Source: an uncultured Bacteroidota bacterium
GTDB taxonomy: Bacteria; Bacteroidota; Bacteroidia; Chitinophagales; Chitinophagaceae
Direction of reading: 5' to 3'
DNA length: 38,750 nucleotides
Assembly: GCA_946479615.1 (NCBI GenBank)
Contig: CAMLGR010000026.1
Span: forward strand, 1 to 38,750
Positions 16,983-26,252 of this stretch are shown in pieces. How positions within the stretch are numbered: the stretch's first letter is position 1; each line of letters begins with the position of its first letter. The position numbers and the translations under genes are program-made. The notes below the pieces were generated by a model. It saw only the letters and a list, made by a program, of their open reading frames with translations, was not told the origin of the DNA and made no database searches.

Positions 16983-17394
16983 ATGAAAAACTATTTTCTT
17001 GTGTTCATTGCTCTTATCGGCGCTTTAGGCCTAAGTTCTTTCACAAAAACATCGATTAAATTTGATAAAAAAATAACTGGGACTTTCTACATATTTACAT
17101 ATAATGCCGGGGGGGGCGTATTCCCAAACTAGTGTCAACAACAGAGCAATAACTTCCTGGCCCGCAAGTAGTACAACCGCTGCCTCACTACCTTACAATT
17201 GTGATCATTCTGCAACTTTAGAAAAAGCATGTCAGATTCTAGTTGAAGATCAATATTTAATACCAGTTAGCGTGGGAAGTAGCTTCATGAGACTATGGAA
17301 TACATCAAGTGGAGATTCAGGTCCGTATGTTGTTATTAATGCTCAAACAAAAGGGCTTCATATGAATACTTTCTATGTAGATGCTGCATTATAA
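16983..17394 (+). pseudogene. Small secreted cysteine-pair protein (copy 3), frameshifted in a G8 tract
   Basis: The ATG at 16983 opens MKNYFLVFIALIGALGLSSFTK, then GTFYIFTYNAGGG, and the frame hits TAG at 17130-17132. From 17104 the next frame continues PGGAYSQTSVNNRAITSWP and C-D-H-S-A-T-L-E-K-A-C-Q-I-L-V-E-D-Q to a TAA at 17394. Both halves match the intact paralog at 17589 (TFYIFTYAAPGGSYSQTNVNN). The break falls in a run of eight G (17109-17116) preceded by CC; loss of two bases, or gain of one G, explains it. Codon quality and the conserved C-x9-C on the far side argue for a very recent event, a sequencing error or a phase-variable tract. If intact the protein would be about 137 residues. 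Confidence 0.8.
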
Positions 17395-17588
17395 ACAAAT
17401 ATAACAGACTCAGATAACAAAAGGTTTTAAAATAATTATACGGTTCAAATAACTATTAATACCTCGTATCTCATCTATATATACTATCAACTTTTTATTG
17501 CAATAATTATCCAGTTTAGCTAACTGGCAGGAACATGCTGAACACCTGTATAAAAAAGTAAGCAATTAATCATTAATAAAACATTTTT

Positions 17589-18038
17589 ATGAAAAAGTAT
17601 CTTTTTGGAATCGTTGCTATTGCTGCAGCCATCGGATTTAGTTCTTTTACTAAAGCAACACTCAAACCTGCTAAAAAAATGTCTGGAACTTTTTACATAT
17701 TTACATATGCAGCTCCAGGTGGTTCTTATTCTCAAACCAACGTAAACAATAGAGTTGTAGCTTCTTGGCCAGCAACTAGCACTACTGCCGCTACACTCCC
17801 TTTAACTTGTGATCATACAGCTACTTTGGAAAAAGCATGCCAAATTCTAGTTGAAGATCAATATGTAACACCAGTTAGTTCAGGAAGCAGCACCATGAGA
17901 TTGAAAAATCCATCACTTGGAGACGCAGCTCCTTATATAACTATTAATGCCCAAACAAAAGGGCTGCACGCTAATACATTTTATGTAGATCAAACATTAG
18001 CAACAAATATCCAAGAATCTGATGTTAAGAAATTTTAA
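17589..18038 (+). CDS. Small secreted cysteine-pair protein (copy 4)
   Basis: A 149-residue protein with signal peptide MKKYLFGIVAIAAAIGFSSF, then TKATLKPAKKM, the aromatic block GTFYIFTYAAPGGSYSQT, and Cys74 and Cys84 in C-x9-C-Q-I-L-V. It is the intact close paralog of the frameshifted copy just upstream; the two are probably a tandem duplication. Only two cysteines occur in the mature region, so a single intramolecular disulfide loop of nine residues is the simplest model. It is the last gene of the plus-strand cluster and ends 19 bp before a strong hairpin shared with the convergent SusD gene. Confidence 0.85.
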   Translation: MKKYLFGIVAIAAAIGFSSFTKATLKPAKKMSGTFYIFTYAAPGGSYSQTNVNNRVVASWPATSTTAATLPLTCDHTATLEKACQILVEDQYVTPVSSGSSTMRLKNPSLGDAAPYITINAQTKGLHANTFYVDQTLATNIQESDVKKF

Positions 18039-18057
18039 GTAATTTCAGATCAATTCC

Positions 18058-18099
18058 AATTAAAAGGGCTGATCTTAAATAAGATCAGCCCTTTTAATT
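18058..18099. terminator. Bidirectional terminator between convergent genes
   Basis: A perfect 19-bp stem: arm 18058-18076 (AATTAAAAGGGCTGATCTT) and arm 18081-18099, with a 4-nt AAAT loop. GGGCTGATCTT is the GC core and each side runs into a T tract, so it can stop transcription from both the cysteine-pair gene (+) and the SusD gene (-). The right arm overlaps the first two bases of the SusD stop codon. Confidence 0.88.
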
Positions 18100-19489
18100 A
18101 ATAAGGGTTTTGAGGAATACCCGTTATTGAAATAATATCTGCTGGCAGTGGCAATGCGTAATAATTAGCATTAGGAGCAAGTGTTATAACTGTACCATCA
18201 GGAAGCAATCTTTGCGGAATAATATTTCTTCCTTCTTTGTTAAGTCTCTTGATATCAATCCACCGTAGACATCTGTATAATAACTCCTTTCTTCTTTCTA
18301 CAAGTATCTTAGTTAACGCATCTGAAGTGTCAAGAGCAGTTACTGGATTCCAGGTGCCATTATTCTTCCATCTTTTTTCAAGTAATTTGTTCAGGTCATT
18401 TAGCGCCTTGTCCTTATCCCCTTTCCTTGCATAACATTCGGCTCTCGTTAGATACATCTCATCAGTTGCTAAACCCGTGAAATAGGTTGTTCGATTGCCT
18501 GTATAACTTCCTTTGAATGCAGAGTATCCTTCATAAGGATAGAAAAAACCCGTTTTTCGCCAATCATTATCATCGTAGCTATTGACAAGCAAGGTATCAA
18601 CTTTACCCAAAAAAAATTGGTATATGGTATTTGCATTTTGAATAGCTCTACTAAAAAAAATTATTTCTCTATTCAACTTATAACTTTTGAAAGCAGTAGG
18701 TGAAGATAAGCTAAGATTGTTAACACCATCATCCGCATTATAATCCATTAGGCCGTTCTGAAGTTGCAAACATGCATCAGCATATTTCAGCGTACTGTCA
18801 TATTGCCTCATTGATAGATAAGTCCTAGCTAGAAGGCCATATGCCGCAGCTTTAGAAGGTCGAAAAACATTAGCAGGTAACACCGGCAAGTAATTAATTG
18901 CCTCTTTCGCGTCATTAATAATACGAGAGTACGCATCACTTACAGACGACCTTACTGTTTTAGCATCAGGATCTGCTATTAGTCTCAATGAAATGCCAAG
19001 ATCAGTACTTGAGCTATTTTCATCATAAGCTTTACCATAAACCCATACTAAATCCAGGAAAAAATAAGAACGATAAAACAATGCTGATCCTTTAACATTA
19101 TTCCATTCGGTCTGATTTGCCGAAGAAACTGGTATATTTTGTACTCCTTCTAAGGCTAAATTAGCTGAGTATATTGCATTATAACTAAAGGACCAATCAT
19201 TTCCGAAATAATAGTCAAACGGTTCCCATCGATATGCTTTTTTACTTATTTCATCTTGTGCAATATAACTACTTGCTTTTAAAAAATAATCATCGGAAGA
19301 TGCATCTCCTGAATTAGGTGTATTCAAATTCATCACAGCTGACCGATCAAGCAAGGCCTGAAAATCGGAAAGTGTTCCTGGCACAACTAATGAAGTGTCC
19401 GATTTCTTATCCAAATATTTCTTACATGATGAAATGCCCAACGCCAAAGTCAAACAAATCATAAAGCCAAAAAAAAATCTTTTTTTCAT
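18098..19489 (-). CDS. SusD/RagB-family outer-membrane lipoprotein (second pair)
   Basis: A 463-residue lipoprotein: basic start MKKR, hydrophobic core, then LGISSC with Cys22 as the lipidation site and KKYLDKKSDTSLVVPGTLSDF, typical of SusD. The helical body contains the conserved YSANLALEGV and ALFYRSYFFLDLVWVYGKAYDE segments and the C-terminal ERRKELLYRCLRWIDIKRLN, which matches the SusD signature near the end. It starts 16 bp after the SusC stop on the same strand, so they form an operon. The protein binds the imported ligand at the cell surface. DNA is AT-rich like the preceding SusC gene. Confidence 0.95.
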   Translation of the reverse strand: MKKRFFFGFMICLTLALGISSCKKYLDKKSDTSLVVPGTLSDFQALLDRSAVMNLNTPNSGDASSDDYFLKASSYIAQDEISKKAYRWEPFDYYFGNDWSFSYNAIYSANLALEGVQNIPVSSANQTEWNNVKGSALFYRSYFFLDLVWVYGKAYDENSSSTDLGISLRLIADPDAKTVRSSVSDAYSRIINDAKEAINYLPVLPANVFRPSKAAAYGLLARTYLSMRQYDSTLKYADACLQLQNGLMDYNADDGVNNLSLSSPTAFKSYKLNREIIFFSRAIQNANTIYQFFLGKVDTLLVNSYDDNDWRKTGFFYPYEGYSAFKGSYTGNRTTYFTGLATDEMYLTRAECYARKGDKDKALNDLNKLLEKRWKNNGTWNPVTALDTSDALTKILVERRKELLYRCLRWIDIKRLNKEGRNIIPQRLLPDGTVITLAPNANYYALPLPADIISITGIPQNPY

Positions 19490-19505
19490 TATTTAAACTT
19501 TGAGA

Positions 19506-22500
19506 TTAGAAATTTAGATTTACTCCTACAGTATAAGATTTGGATAGCCCAAATATTCCGGGATAATCTGGATCCAATTTTTCTTTATTAGCCCTCCACA
19601 ATATTCCAAGGTTAGAAGCATTAAAGTAGAATCTAAGTTGATTAAAAGAGTGCTTTTTACTTTTATTTTCTATTGTATACGCAAGATTAATGTATTGAAG
19701 CCTGACATTAGCTGCCTTTAATACATTAACTTCTGATCCCAAATAAAAAGTATTTCTATACTCAAATTGAGGATAATCAGAACTCACTAGAGCAGGAACA
19801 TTAGTATGTAACTCATCCCCTTCTTCTTTCCACCTTTTTTCAAAATCAATATTACCTATCCCACTTTGGAACAATGCATTATTATCAAAAGTGGGTTTAT
19901 TAAAATAATATCCCAATTTGTAAGTAATATTTGCAAGTAGCGAAAACCCTTTGAAAAAGAATTCATTACTAACTGATCCCCAAACGGGTGGAGTACTCTG
20001 TCCAATATATTTAAAATTACTACCTTCCCCTTTTTCACCTGCTTCTGTTATAATCGAATAGTAATCTGTACTTAATTCCCCATTCAAAAATCCTTGCGGA
20101 TCACCCTGATTATTTAAGCCGCCCCATTTGTAGGCTACTACTCCATAAAGAGGTTTTCCTACTACAGGGACTATATTAGAACTTGTAAATAAAGAAGTTG
20201 AATTTTGAGCATCTGGTCCAAAATATTTGGTTACCTTATTAGTATTATAATTGAGTAATAGCCTTGTTGTCCATTTAAATGTCTTATCAATATTTTTACT
20301 GATGATCTGAATATCCATTCCTTTTCCTTTCAAATTCGCTATATTCTTTATTACCGTTTGTGTTCCTCCTGCTGTATAGTCCGATAAGGCAATACCATAT
20401 AAATCCGTTCCTTTCTTTAAGTAATAAGCTATTGAGCCAGAAATAACCCCCTTTTTTGTAGAAAAATTCATTTCGAAATTAATTTGTTTGCTTTGCTCCC
20501 ATCGTAAAGAAGGATTATTTAGTGAAACAATTTGAGCAAAGGGAAGTCCAGTATTCGGGTCAGATGGAGAATATAAAGCAATAGGGTACGGCGTTCTACT
20601 TAAGTCTACATTTCCGCTGTATCCTAATGAAGTTTTAAACTGCAAAATGGGGAATAGATCATGCATTTTGTAGAAATTTTCCGCTGATATATCCCAACCT
20701 AATCCTGCAGACCATAACGGTTTCCATTTATCATTCGTTGAAGCTCCAAAAATATTAGACCCATCCCTCCGAGCGCTAAGGCTTAACGTATAACGTTGTT
20801 TATAAGAATAAGCCCCGTTAGCATATACGCTCAGGAAACGTCTACTAATTTTGGGGCCAACCGTTGGAGCTCCTGGAATGCTTTGATATCCATCAAAAAT
20901 ATCCGGGTAAAGATTTACATAATCGACTATACCATAGTTTAATGGGTCCGCTTGGTATCCATATATTGTTGAACTCGTTGCTCTGTCATTTACAGTTTCC
21001 ATTTTCTGAATACCTACGAATGTCGTAATCGAATGAACACTAGATATTTTAGTATAATTTAATTGCGCCCTAAGATTCTGAGAATGCTCGCCAGAATTAG
21101 AAGATCGGAAAATTGCACCTTCTGGCATGACATTATGATTGACGTTTACTACGTTACCATCGGCATCCCTTACCAATTGTGAAAACTTATTGACTATAGC
21201 CCTTGCCTCATAACTTTCTTCATCTGCTATGCTTTCTGATGAAACCCTTTGTTTTTGATATTGCCATGAAAAATCTATCTCAAAGTTTTTTAGAAACTGG
21301 TAATTTATTCCAATATTAGCCGTTAGGTCATTTAAGCGACTAATTCGTGACGTATGTTTATAATCATCAGTAGGATAATATTTCCAGCTTAATAATTTTC
21401 CACTACCTAATGTATCTAAATAACTATCATTAAAATTACGAGGAATTGGAAGAGGGTTTCCGTTTCCATCGCCGAATTGCAGATACGGAACTTTTCGACC
21501 CATAATCTCGAAACTATTGTAAGAAGGCTTTTCATTTCCATAAAGCTTAGTATTTGTATAATATGAACTTACATTTACTGTTAAATTTTTAGCTGGCTTG
21601 TAAGAATTATTAAATCGCAAATTTAGTTGATCATTGTGTTGCCCATTTTCTAATAACATTCTATTATATCCTCCTGAAATCAGCCATGCGATATTATTAC
21701 CACCTCCCTTAATACTCAGAGAATATTGTTGGGTTATACTATTCCGATTGAAATATTTATTAAATTGGTCGCGACCATCAATAGATTTTAGTGCGTCAAT
21801 TTCCCTGACAGAATCCTCCGCAGAGATTAATCCATTCTGTCGATCCAAAAATATCTTAACTGCTGGTGTTAAAGCAACAGATGGATAACTAAAAATAGCA
21901 TCGGTAAAGGTGGGATAATAATTATTAAATAAATATTGCTCGATATCTATATAATCACCTGACGACATGCCTGGTAAAGAATAGGGATCTGGCTTTTGTA
22001 TGATAGTTACATTTGAATTCATGTCAATTTTTAATTTTTGATTAAACTTTGACCGCTTCATTGTAATAACAATAACACCATTCCCCCCTTGAGCCCCATA
22101 AATTGAAGTTGCTGCTCCATCCTTTAGAATAGTAATATTTTCAACATCGTTGGGATTTATATTATTAATGTCTCCATCATAAATAAAATTATCCACTACA
22201 ATTAATGGATCAAGTGGCCCATTGATTGAGCTAAATCCCCGGATTGATATATTTGTTTTACTGGGGACACCGATTGTTGACGGTCCTTTATTAATATTGA
22301 AGATTAAACTGCTAGTAACGCCATTTAATCTTTGCAAAATATTAGTACCAGCTTGTTCATTAAGCGTTTTATTATCAATAACAACTAATGATCCTGTGGT
22401 CTCATTAGGCTTTACTTTTTGAAACCCGGTATTAGCTACTTCTACCACTTCACCTTCGATTACTTTATTTCTTACACTTATAGTTCCCAAGTCGACCTTA

Positions 22501-23081
22501 CCTTTTACTTTAATTTCATAGCCGATAATGCTAATTCCTGTTATTACTAAGATGGCGTCTTCATCAACGTTATTAAGAAAAAAAATGCCATTTAAATCTG
22601 TAGCCGTTGCATTATTTGTTCTTTTGACTGTAATTGTTGCAGAAACTGGCTCTCCTTTTTCATTAACAATGCGCCCTTTTATACTGATAGCTTTTCTTTC
22701 AGGTTCACCTTGTACAAGAGCTTGTTCTTTTATAACAATTACATTGTCCTTAATTGTATACGCTAATGCCTGATTCTTTAGTGATAAATCTAATACATAG
22801 TTTATATCCGCATCTTTAACATGCAGGCTTACTGGTTTCGCCTTTTCCAATATCTGGCTGTTAATAGAGTATGAAAGTCCCGTTTGAGAATTAATTAATC
22901 TAAGTAATTGGCCTAGGCTAACATTGTCTTGGTCAATACTTACCTTTTGAGAATACCCGGAAGCACTTACATGCAGAAAACAAGCTGATAAAAGAATGAA
23001 TGTCAATCGCATACTACGTCGGATTTGGCGGAAAGTTTGTGACTGCCAGTTAATTGGCACCCTCACCAGAAAATTTCTCAT
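19506..23081 (-). CDS. SusC/RagA TonB-dependent receptor with N-terminal STN signalling domain
   Basis: A 1191-residue receptor. After a long signal region (cleavage near SASGYSQ), residues about 50-118 form an STN domain (VSLGQLLRLINSQTGLSYSI, then VSLHVKDADINYVLDL). Residues 132-205 are a carboxypeptidase-regulatory-like domain (KGRIVNEKGEPVSATITVKR). The plug follows (NTGFQKVKPNETTGSLVVID, then VVDNFIYDGDINNINPNDVENITILKDGAATSIYGAQGGNGVI), then the beta-barrel to the C-terminus YTVGVNLNF. The STN domain in such receptors contacts FecR in the periplasm, and a complete FecR-sigma pair lies upstream on the same strand, so this is likely a signalling receptor that induces its own operon. The ligand is not evident; no degradative enzyme is encoded nearby. 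Confidence 0.96.
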   Translation of the reverse strand: MRNFLVRVPINWQSQTFRQIRRSMRLTFILLSACFLHVSASGYSQKVSIDQDNVSLGQLLRLINSQTGLSYSINSQILEKAKPVSLHVKDADINYVLDLSLKNQALAYTIKDNVIVIKEQALVQGEPERKAISIKGRIVNEKGEPVSATITVKRTNNATATDLNGIFFLNNVDEDAILVITGISIIGYEIKVKGKVDLGTISVRNKVIEGEVVEVANTGFQKVKPNETTGSLVVIDNKTLNEQAGTNILQRLNGVTSSLIFNINKGPSTIGVPSKTNISIRGFSSINGPLDPLIVVDNFIYDGDINNINPNDVENITILKDGAATSIYGAQGGNGVIVITMKRSKFNQKLKIDMNSNVTIIQKPDPYSLPGMSSGDYIDIEQYLFNNYYPTFTDAIFSYPSVALTPAVKIFLDRQNGLISAEDSVREIDALKSIDGRDQFNKYFNRNSITQQYSLSIKGGGNNIAWLISGGYNRMLLENGQHNDQLNLRFNNSYKPAKNLTVNVSSYYTNTKLYGNEKPSYNSFEIMGRKVPYLQFGDGNGNPLPIPRNFNDSYLDTLGSGKLLSWKYYPTDDYKHTSRISRLNDLTANIGINYQFLKNFEIDFSWQYQKQRVSSESIADEESYEARAIVNKFSQLVRDADGNVVNVNHNVMPEGAIFRSSNSGEHSQNLRAQLNYTKISSVHSITTFVGIQKMETVNDRATSSTIYGYQADPLNYGIVDYVNLYPDIFDGYQSIPGAPTVGPKISRRFLSVYANGAYSYKQRYTLSLSARRDGSNIFGASTNDKWKPLWSAGLGWDISAENFYKMHDLFPILQFKTSLGYSGNVDLSRTPYPIALYSPSDPNTGLPFAQIVSLNNPSLRWEQSKQINFEMNFSTKKGVISGSIAYYLKKGTDLYGIALSDYTAGGTQTVIKNIANLKGKGMDIQIISKNIDKTFKWTTRLLLNYNTNKVTKYFGPDAQNSTSLFTSSNIVPVVGKPLYGVVAYKWGGLNNQGDPQGFLNGELSTDYYSIITEAGEKGEGSNFKYIGQSTPPVWGSVSNEFFFKGFSLLANITYKLGYYFNKPTFDNNALFQSGIGNIDFEKRWKEEGDELHTNVPALVSSDYPQFEYRNTFYLGSEVNVLKAANVRLQYINLAYTIENKSKKHSFNQLRFYFNASNLGILWRANKEKLDPDYPGIFGLSKSYTVGVNLNF

Positions 23082-23166
23082 ACCTTTGTGTGGTTTGGTT
23101 TAAGTGGATAAACAATACAGAATTATATTTAATTAAATCAGACATTTCTGTTTACAACAGAATTAC

Positions 23167-23197
23167 AACCGTTTCGATTGCCGTCGAAACGGTTTTT
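23167..23197. terminator. Hairpin between TlpA-like and SusC genes
   Basis: Arms AACCGTTTCGA (23167-23177) and TCGAAACGGTT (23184-23194) form a perfect 11-bp stem with a 6-nt loop, flanked by TTTTT on the plus-strand side and by GTAATTCTG on the minus-strand side. It starts 16 bp past the stop of the minus-strand TlpA-like gene and probably limits read-through into SusC. The weak T-run in the minus direction makes partial termination possible. Confidence 0.6.
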
Positions 23198-23212
23198 AAA
23201 TGTCCCTTACTT

Positions 23213-24583
23213 TTAATTACCTGCTATTAATGATCCATCGGATATTATAAACATTCCCACCTCTCTTTCACCTTCTACAATTTCTATATCTTTTAGTAAA
23301 AGATATTCTTTAAGATATTGCATATTCTGTGATACAAGATTAAGATCAATATCTAATTGAATTGAATATCCTGTTTCATCAAAGAATAAAAAGGCATTAT
23401 TCGGAGAGTTACTTAACATCTCAGCAAGTAATGCCGGAGTTACTTTTATTCTGAAAGTTTCTGGAAGATTCCTTTTTTGTTTTTTATTAGTATTTTGAGG
23501 GAAGTCATTACTATTACGTTTATTTGTTGGCCTGAATAAAAAACACTTGATCTTTCTCATTTCATATCGACCATAATATCCTGTATAATGATTAATATCT
23601 GAAATCATACGATTATAAAGACTATCGGCTGCAGCTAAAGGCACTATCATGTCGTAAGTATAAGAATTAGTTTTTTCCCAATCATTTCTATTTAAAGACC
23701 CCGGCTGATAGACAAAGTTTTCTGGATGTTGTACTTCCAATAAAATTCTTTTACTTAAGCTAACATGTTTACCTACGTAATGAGTGTGAAAAACCGCCCT
23801 GTACAAACTTAGCAGCGTACCATTTCTTACCGTGTAACCCGTGAAAGCAACGTGTGCAGAATCAAGTTTCGAGAGCCTGTACTTACTAATTTCGGGTAAG
23901 TTTCCTACCTTGCCTTTAAAGAACATTGAGTATTGGCTATACTTATTAAATTTCACATCATCTCCTATATCAACTGGTTTGCCATCCATTGCAAAATAGT
24001 CCGTCTTTTGTTGAAGGCTAACATTTTGATAATTCATTAACTTTTGGACATTGCTTTTGGTTACTTCCTCTGAACCAGTAATAGCTTTTATAATTCCATC
24101 AGAACCTATCCATACGCAATGGGGCAAGGAAGTATGCAAAAAAAAACGATCAGCAATGCTGTCATTGATCGCAGTAGGCAAAGGAAATGTCTCGCCATTT
24201 TTACCCTTCCATTTTTCAAACAGATCTAAGATCTTTTTAGAATTATCATTTGTGCCGACCGAATTTATAAGTAGTATTTGTATACTATCATTCAAAGATG
24301 CTTGCAAAGAAATAGCTTCAGGAAACCGGTCGATACAGGACAAGCACCAGGTGGCCCAGAAGTCCAGGATGATGAATTTATTTTTGAAGTCGGAGAGTTT
24401 GGCAACAGTATCCCGATAGTTGAGCATGCGGAAGGTTATGTCCGGTACATGGTCGCCAACTTTTAATTCTTTGATCTGTGTAGGAGTATCATCCAGGGGG
24501 TCCTCTACCGCCATCTGCGCAGACAAGGAGCAGGTGCAGCATGCACAAAAAATTGTCAGTGCGATTCTGAAAGCCTTTTCCAT
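23213..24583 (-). CDS. TlpA-like thioredoxin-fold lipid-exterior redox protein with long C-terminal extension
   Basis: A frame continues upstream to 24694, but the ATG at 24583 gives a proper signal peptide (MEKAFRIALTIFCACCTCSLSAQ), so I use 456 residues. Residues about 35-175 are a TlpA/AhpC-type thioredoxin domain: KVGDHVPDITFRMLNYRDTV, KFIILDFWATWCLSCIDRFP with the redox pair in WCLSC, and LPHCVWIGSDGIIKAITG near the cis-Pro region. Beyond residue 180 is a 275-residue extension of unknown fold. The protein should act in the periplasm. It sits between FecR and SusC on the same strand, a gene often linked to Sus loci in this group. The first 100 codons are clearly more GC-rich than the rest, suggesting a mosaic gene. 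I see no lipobox, so it is likely soluble. Confidence 0.88.
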   Translation of the reverse strand: MEKAFRIALTIFCACCTCSLSAQMAVEDPLDDTPTQIKELKVGDHVPDITFRMLNYRDTVAKLSDFKNKFIILDFWATWCLSCIDRFPEAISLQASLNDSIQILLINSVGTNDNSKKILDLFEKWKGKNGETFPLPTAINDSIADRFFLHTSLPHCVWIGSDGIIKAITGSEEVTKSNVQKLMNYQNVSLQQKTDYFAMDGKPVDIGDDVKFNKYSQYSMFFKGKVGNLPEISKYRLSKLDSAHVAFTGYTVRNGTLLSLYRAVFHTHYVGKHVSLSKRILLEVQHPENFVYQPGSLNRNDWEKTNSYTYDMIVPLAAADSLYNRMISDINHYTGYYGRYEMRKIKCFLFRPTNKRNSNDFPQNTNKKQKRNLPETFRIKVTPALLAEMLSNSPNNAFLFFDETGYSIQLDIDLNLVSQNMQYLKEYLLLKDIEIVEGEREVGMFIISDGSLIAGN

Positions 24584-25019
24584 TGTTCCGTTTTTAACGC
24601 GGCAGATGGGCTGCCCCGCAGTTTTTTTGAATAAATGCAGTTGTTCAGGGGAGGGGATACTATACCTGCTGCTTGTTACATCTATTCGCACCACGTTAAA
24701 ACAAGCTTCCTGTCAATAAGGAAGCGAACACAATCATCCTTTAGGTGGTGTAAACTCATGGTAGCAACCATGCAGGCAAATGAATCAACTCGGACAGGTT
24801 AAATGGTCGATGGTCAAACCGGGCGGCATATTCTACCGGTTATTTATTTTCAATACAGCTTCGATGATCTCACCTCAAAGCCAGATCTTGTTTGTTCGAG
24901 CATATACATCTCACACCTGGTCAGTTACCGTTTCTTCACCTCTTATCACCCTCCTTAACTATTTTATAGTAACGCTCTGTTCATTCGATATATCAAACAA
25001 CCCTTGCAGAACAAGTCCA
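24584..25019. other. Intergenic region between FecR and TlpA-like genes
   Basis: A 436-bp gap in a same-strand cluster. It probably holds the promoter of the TlpA-SusC-SusD unit, perhaps the one recognised by the adjacent sigma factor, but I cannot pick a defensible promoter. A plus-strand frame at 24780-25136 runs into the antisense of FecR and has no protein-like features. Confidence 0.45.
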
Positions 25020-26252
25020 TTATTTTTTCTGCTCTGCCAGTACTCTTACTTTGTTTCCTTCAATCTTAAAGCTCACACCCCCTGTTTCTTCCAGCACGGT
25101 AAATATTTTGGAAGCAGGAAGGTTACGCGACAATAAACAATTATAGTGCGTTTTAATATCGCCTTCATAGGAGACCTCGACATTGTACCAGCGGCCGACC
25201 TGCTTCATAATGGTCACGATATCTGCATCGTCGAAGCTGAAGTTTCCATTTTTCCAGGCCATGGTGGATTCGATATCGGGATGATTATCGATAACCGTAG
25301 CGCCCTTGCCTGCCAGCGCCTGCTGGCCGGGTTTCAAAAAGGCAACGGGGCTGTTGGCAGCGGTCACTTTCACAGCGCCTTCGAGCAGAGTGGTCTTTAC
25401 CTGCTGCTCGTCGGGGTAAGCATTGATATTGAAATGGGTGCCGAGCACTTCAATAGCAGTAGGTTTATCTTTTATCTCTACGATAAAAGGCATGCTTTTG
25501 TTTTTAGCCACTTCGAAATAGCATTGTCCCGATACGGTCACCCTTCTTTCCTTTCCATTGAATACAGCGGGATAACGGATAGAGGTAGATGCATCGAGCC
25601 ATACTTTAGTGCCATCAGACAAAGTAACAGCGGGATAACTGGCTCCCGCAGGGGTGGTTAATGTATTATACAATACTTTACCGGAAGCATCACCCGCGCT
25701 GCTATGATCGTATCGTAGCAGGCCGCTTTGTTTAATAATATTGGTAGAGCCCTGGGAAGCCAATGTGCCATCGGCTTTTTCATCGAGCAGGATCACACTG
25801 CCATCGGCAAGGGTCAGGTAGGCTTTCCCATCCTGGCCGGGTTGCAGGTCCTGTTTGGGAGCAGCAGCCAGTGTATTATTCTTCGTAGTGCTTTTGGCAG
25901 TATATATATAATAAGTAGCGCCACCGATCAGCAGAATAAGACAAACGGCAGCGGCGTATCTCCAGCTCATGCGGAAGATGCGGCCAACCGAACCGGTCAG
26001 GCCAACTTGTTTCTTCATTTTCCTGAGCGCTTGGGAGGTATCGGCTTCCGAGAGGAAGTCGAGGGCTTTCTGCATTCTTTTTTCGTCGGTCAGTTCTTCG
26101 AAAAGCCGCATATTGATGTCGGAAGCGCCGATCCATTCATCCAATTCATTATGCTCGGCGGGGGTGAGCGTTTGCTGGATATAACCGGAAATGAGCTTCG
26201 CGATGTGCTGCGCTTTCTCGAAATGTTCTTCCTGGTCTGTTTGTTCGTTCAT
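25020..26252 (-). CDS. FecR-family anti-sigma factor (complete)
   Basis: A 410-residue protein; a TTG lies one codon upstream, but the ATG at 26252 is the better start. Residues 1-85 are the cytosolic sigma-binding domain (AKLISGYIQQTLTPAEHNEL, SDINMRLFEELTDEKRMQKA). A membrane helix follows at about 95-117 (YAAAVCLILLIGGATYYIY). The periplasmic part has the FecR domain (TPAGASYPAVTLSDGTKVWL, GQCYFEVAKN, IEVLGTHFNINAYPDE, TLLEGAVKV) and a C-terminal DUF4974-like domain (FDDADIVTIMKQVGRWYNVE, ILEETGGVSF-type end). It should hold its sigma partner (26583-27167) inactive until the STN domain of SusC signals. Order sigma, FecR on one strand with 330 bp between them. Confidence 0.95.
   Translation of the reverse strand: MNEQTDQEEHFEKAQHIAKLISGYIQQTLTPAEHNELDEWIGASDINMRLFEELTDEKRMQKALDFLSEADTSQALRKMKKQVGLTGSVGRIFRMSWRYAAAVCLILLIGGATYYIYTAKSTTKNNTLAAAPKQDLQPGQDGKAYLTLADGSVILLDEKADGTLASQGSTNIIKQSGLLRYDHSSAGDASGKVLYNTLTTPAGASYPAVTLSDGTKVWLDASTSIRYPAVFNGKERRVTVSGQCYFEVAKNKSMPFIVEIKDKPTAIEVLGTHFNINAYPDEQQVKTTLLEGAVKVTAANSPVAFLKPGQQALAGKGATVIDNHPDIESTMAWKNGNFSFDDADIVTIMKQVGRWYNVEVSYEGDIKTHYNCLLSRNLPASKIFTVLEETGGVSFKIEGNKVRVLAEQKK

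Noticed and set aside
24780..25136. Plus-strand frame of 118 codons between TlpA and FecR
   Set aside because: Half lies antisense to FecR, composition is not protein-like and no feature supports it.
25146..25661. Long plus-strand frame of 171 codons opposite FecR
   Set aside because: It is entirely antisense to the FecR gene, whose domains and order are unmistakable; the frame has no protein-like motif.
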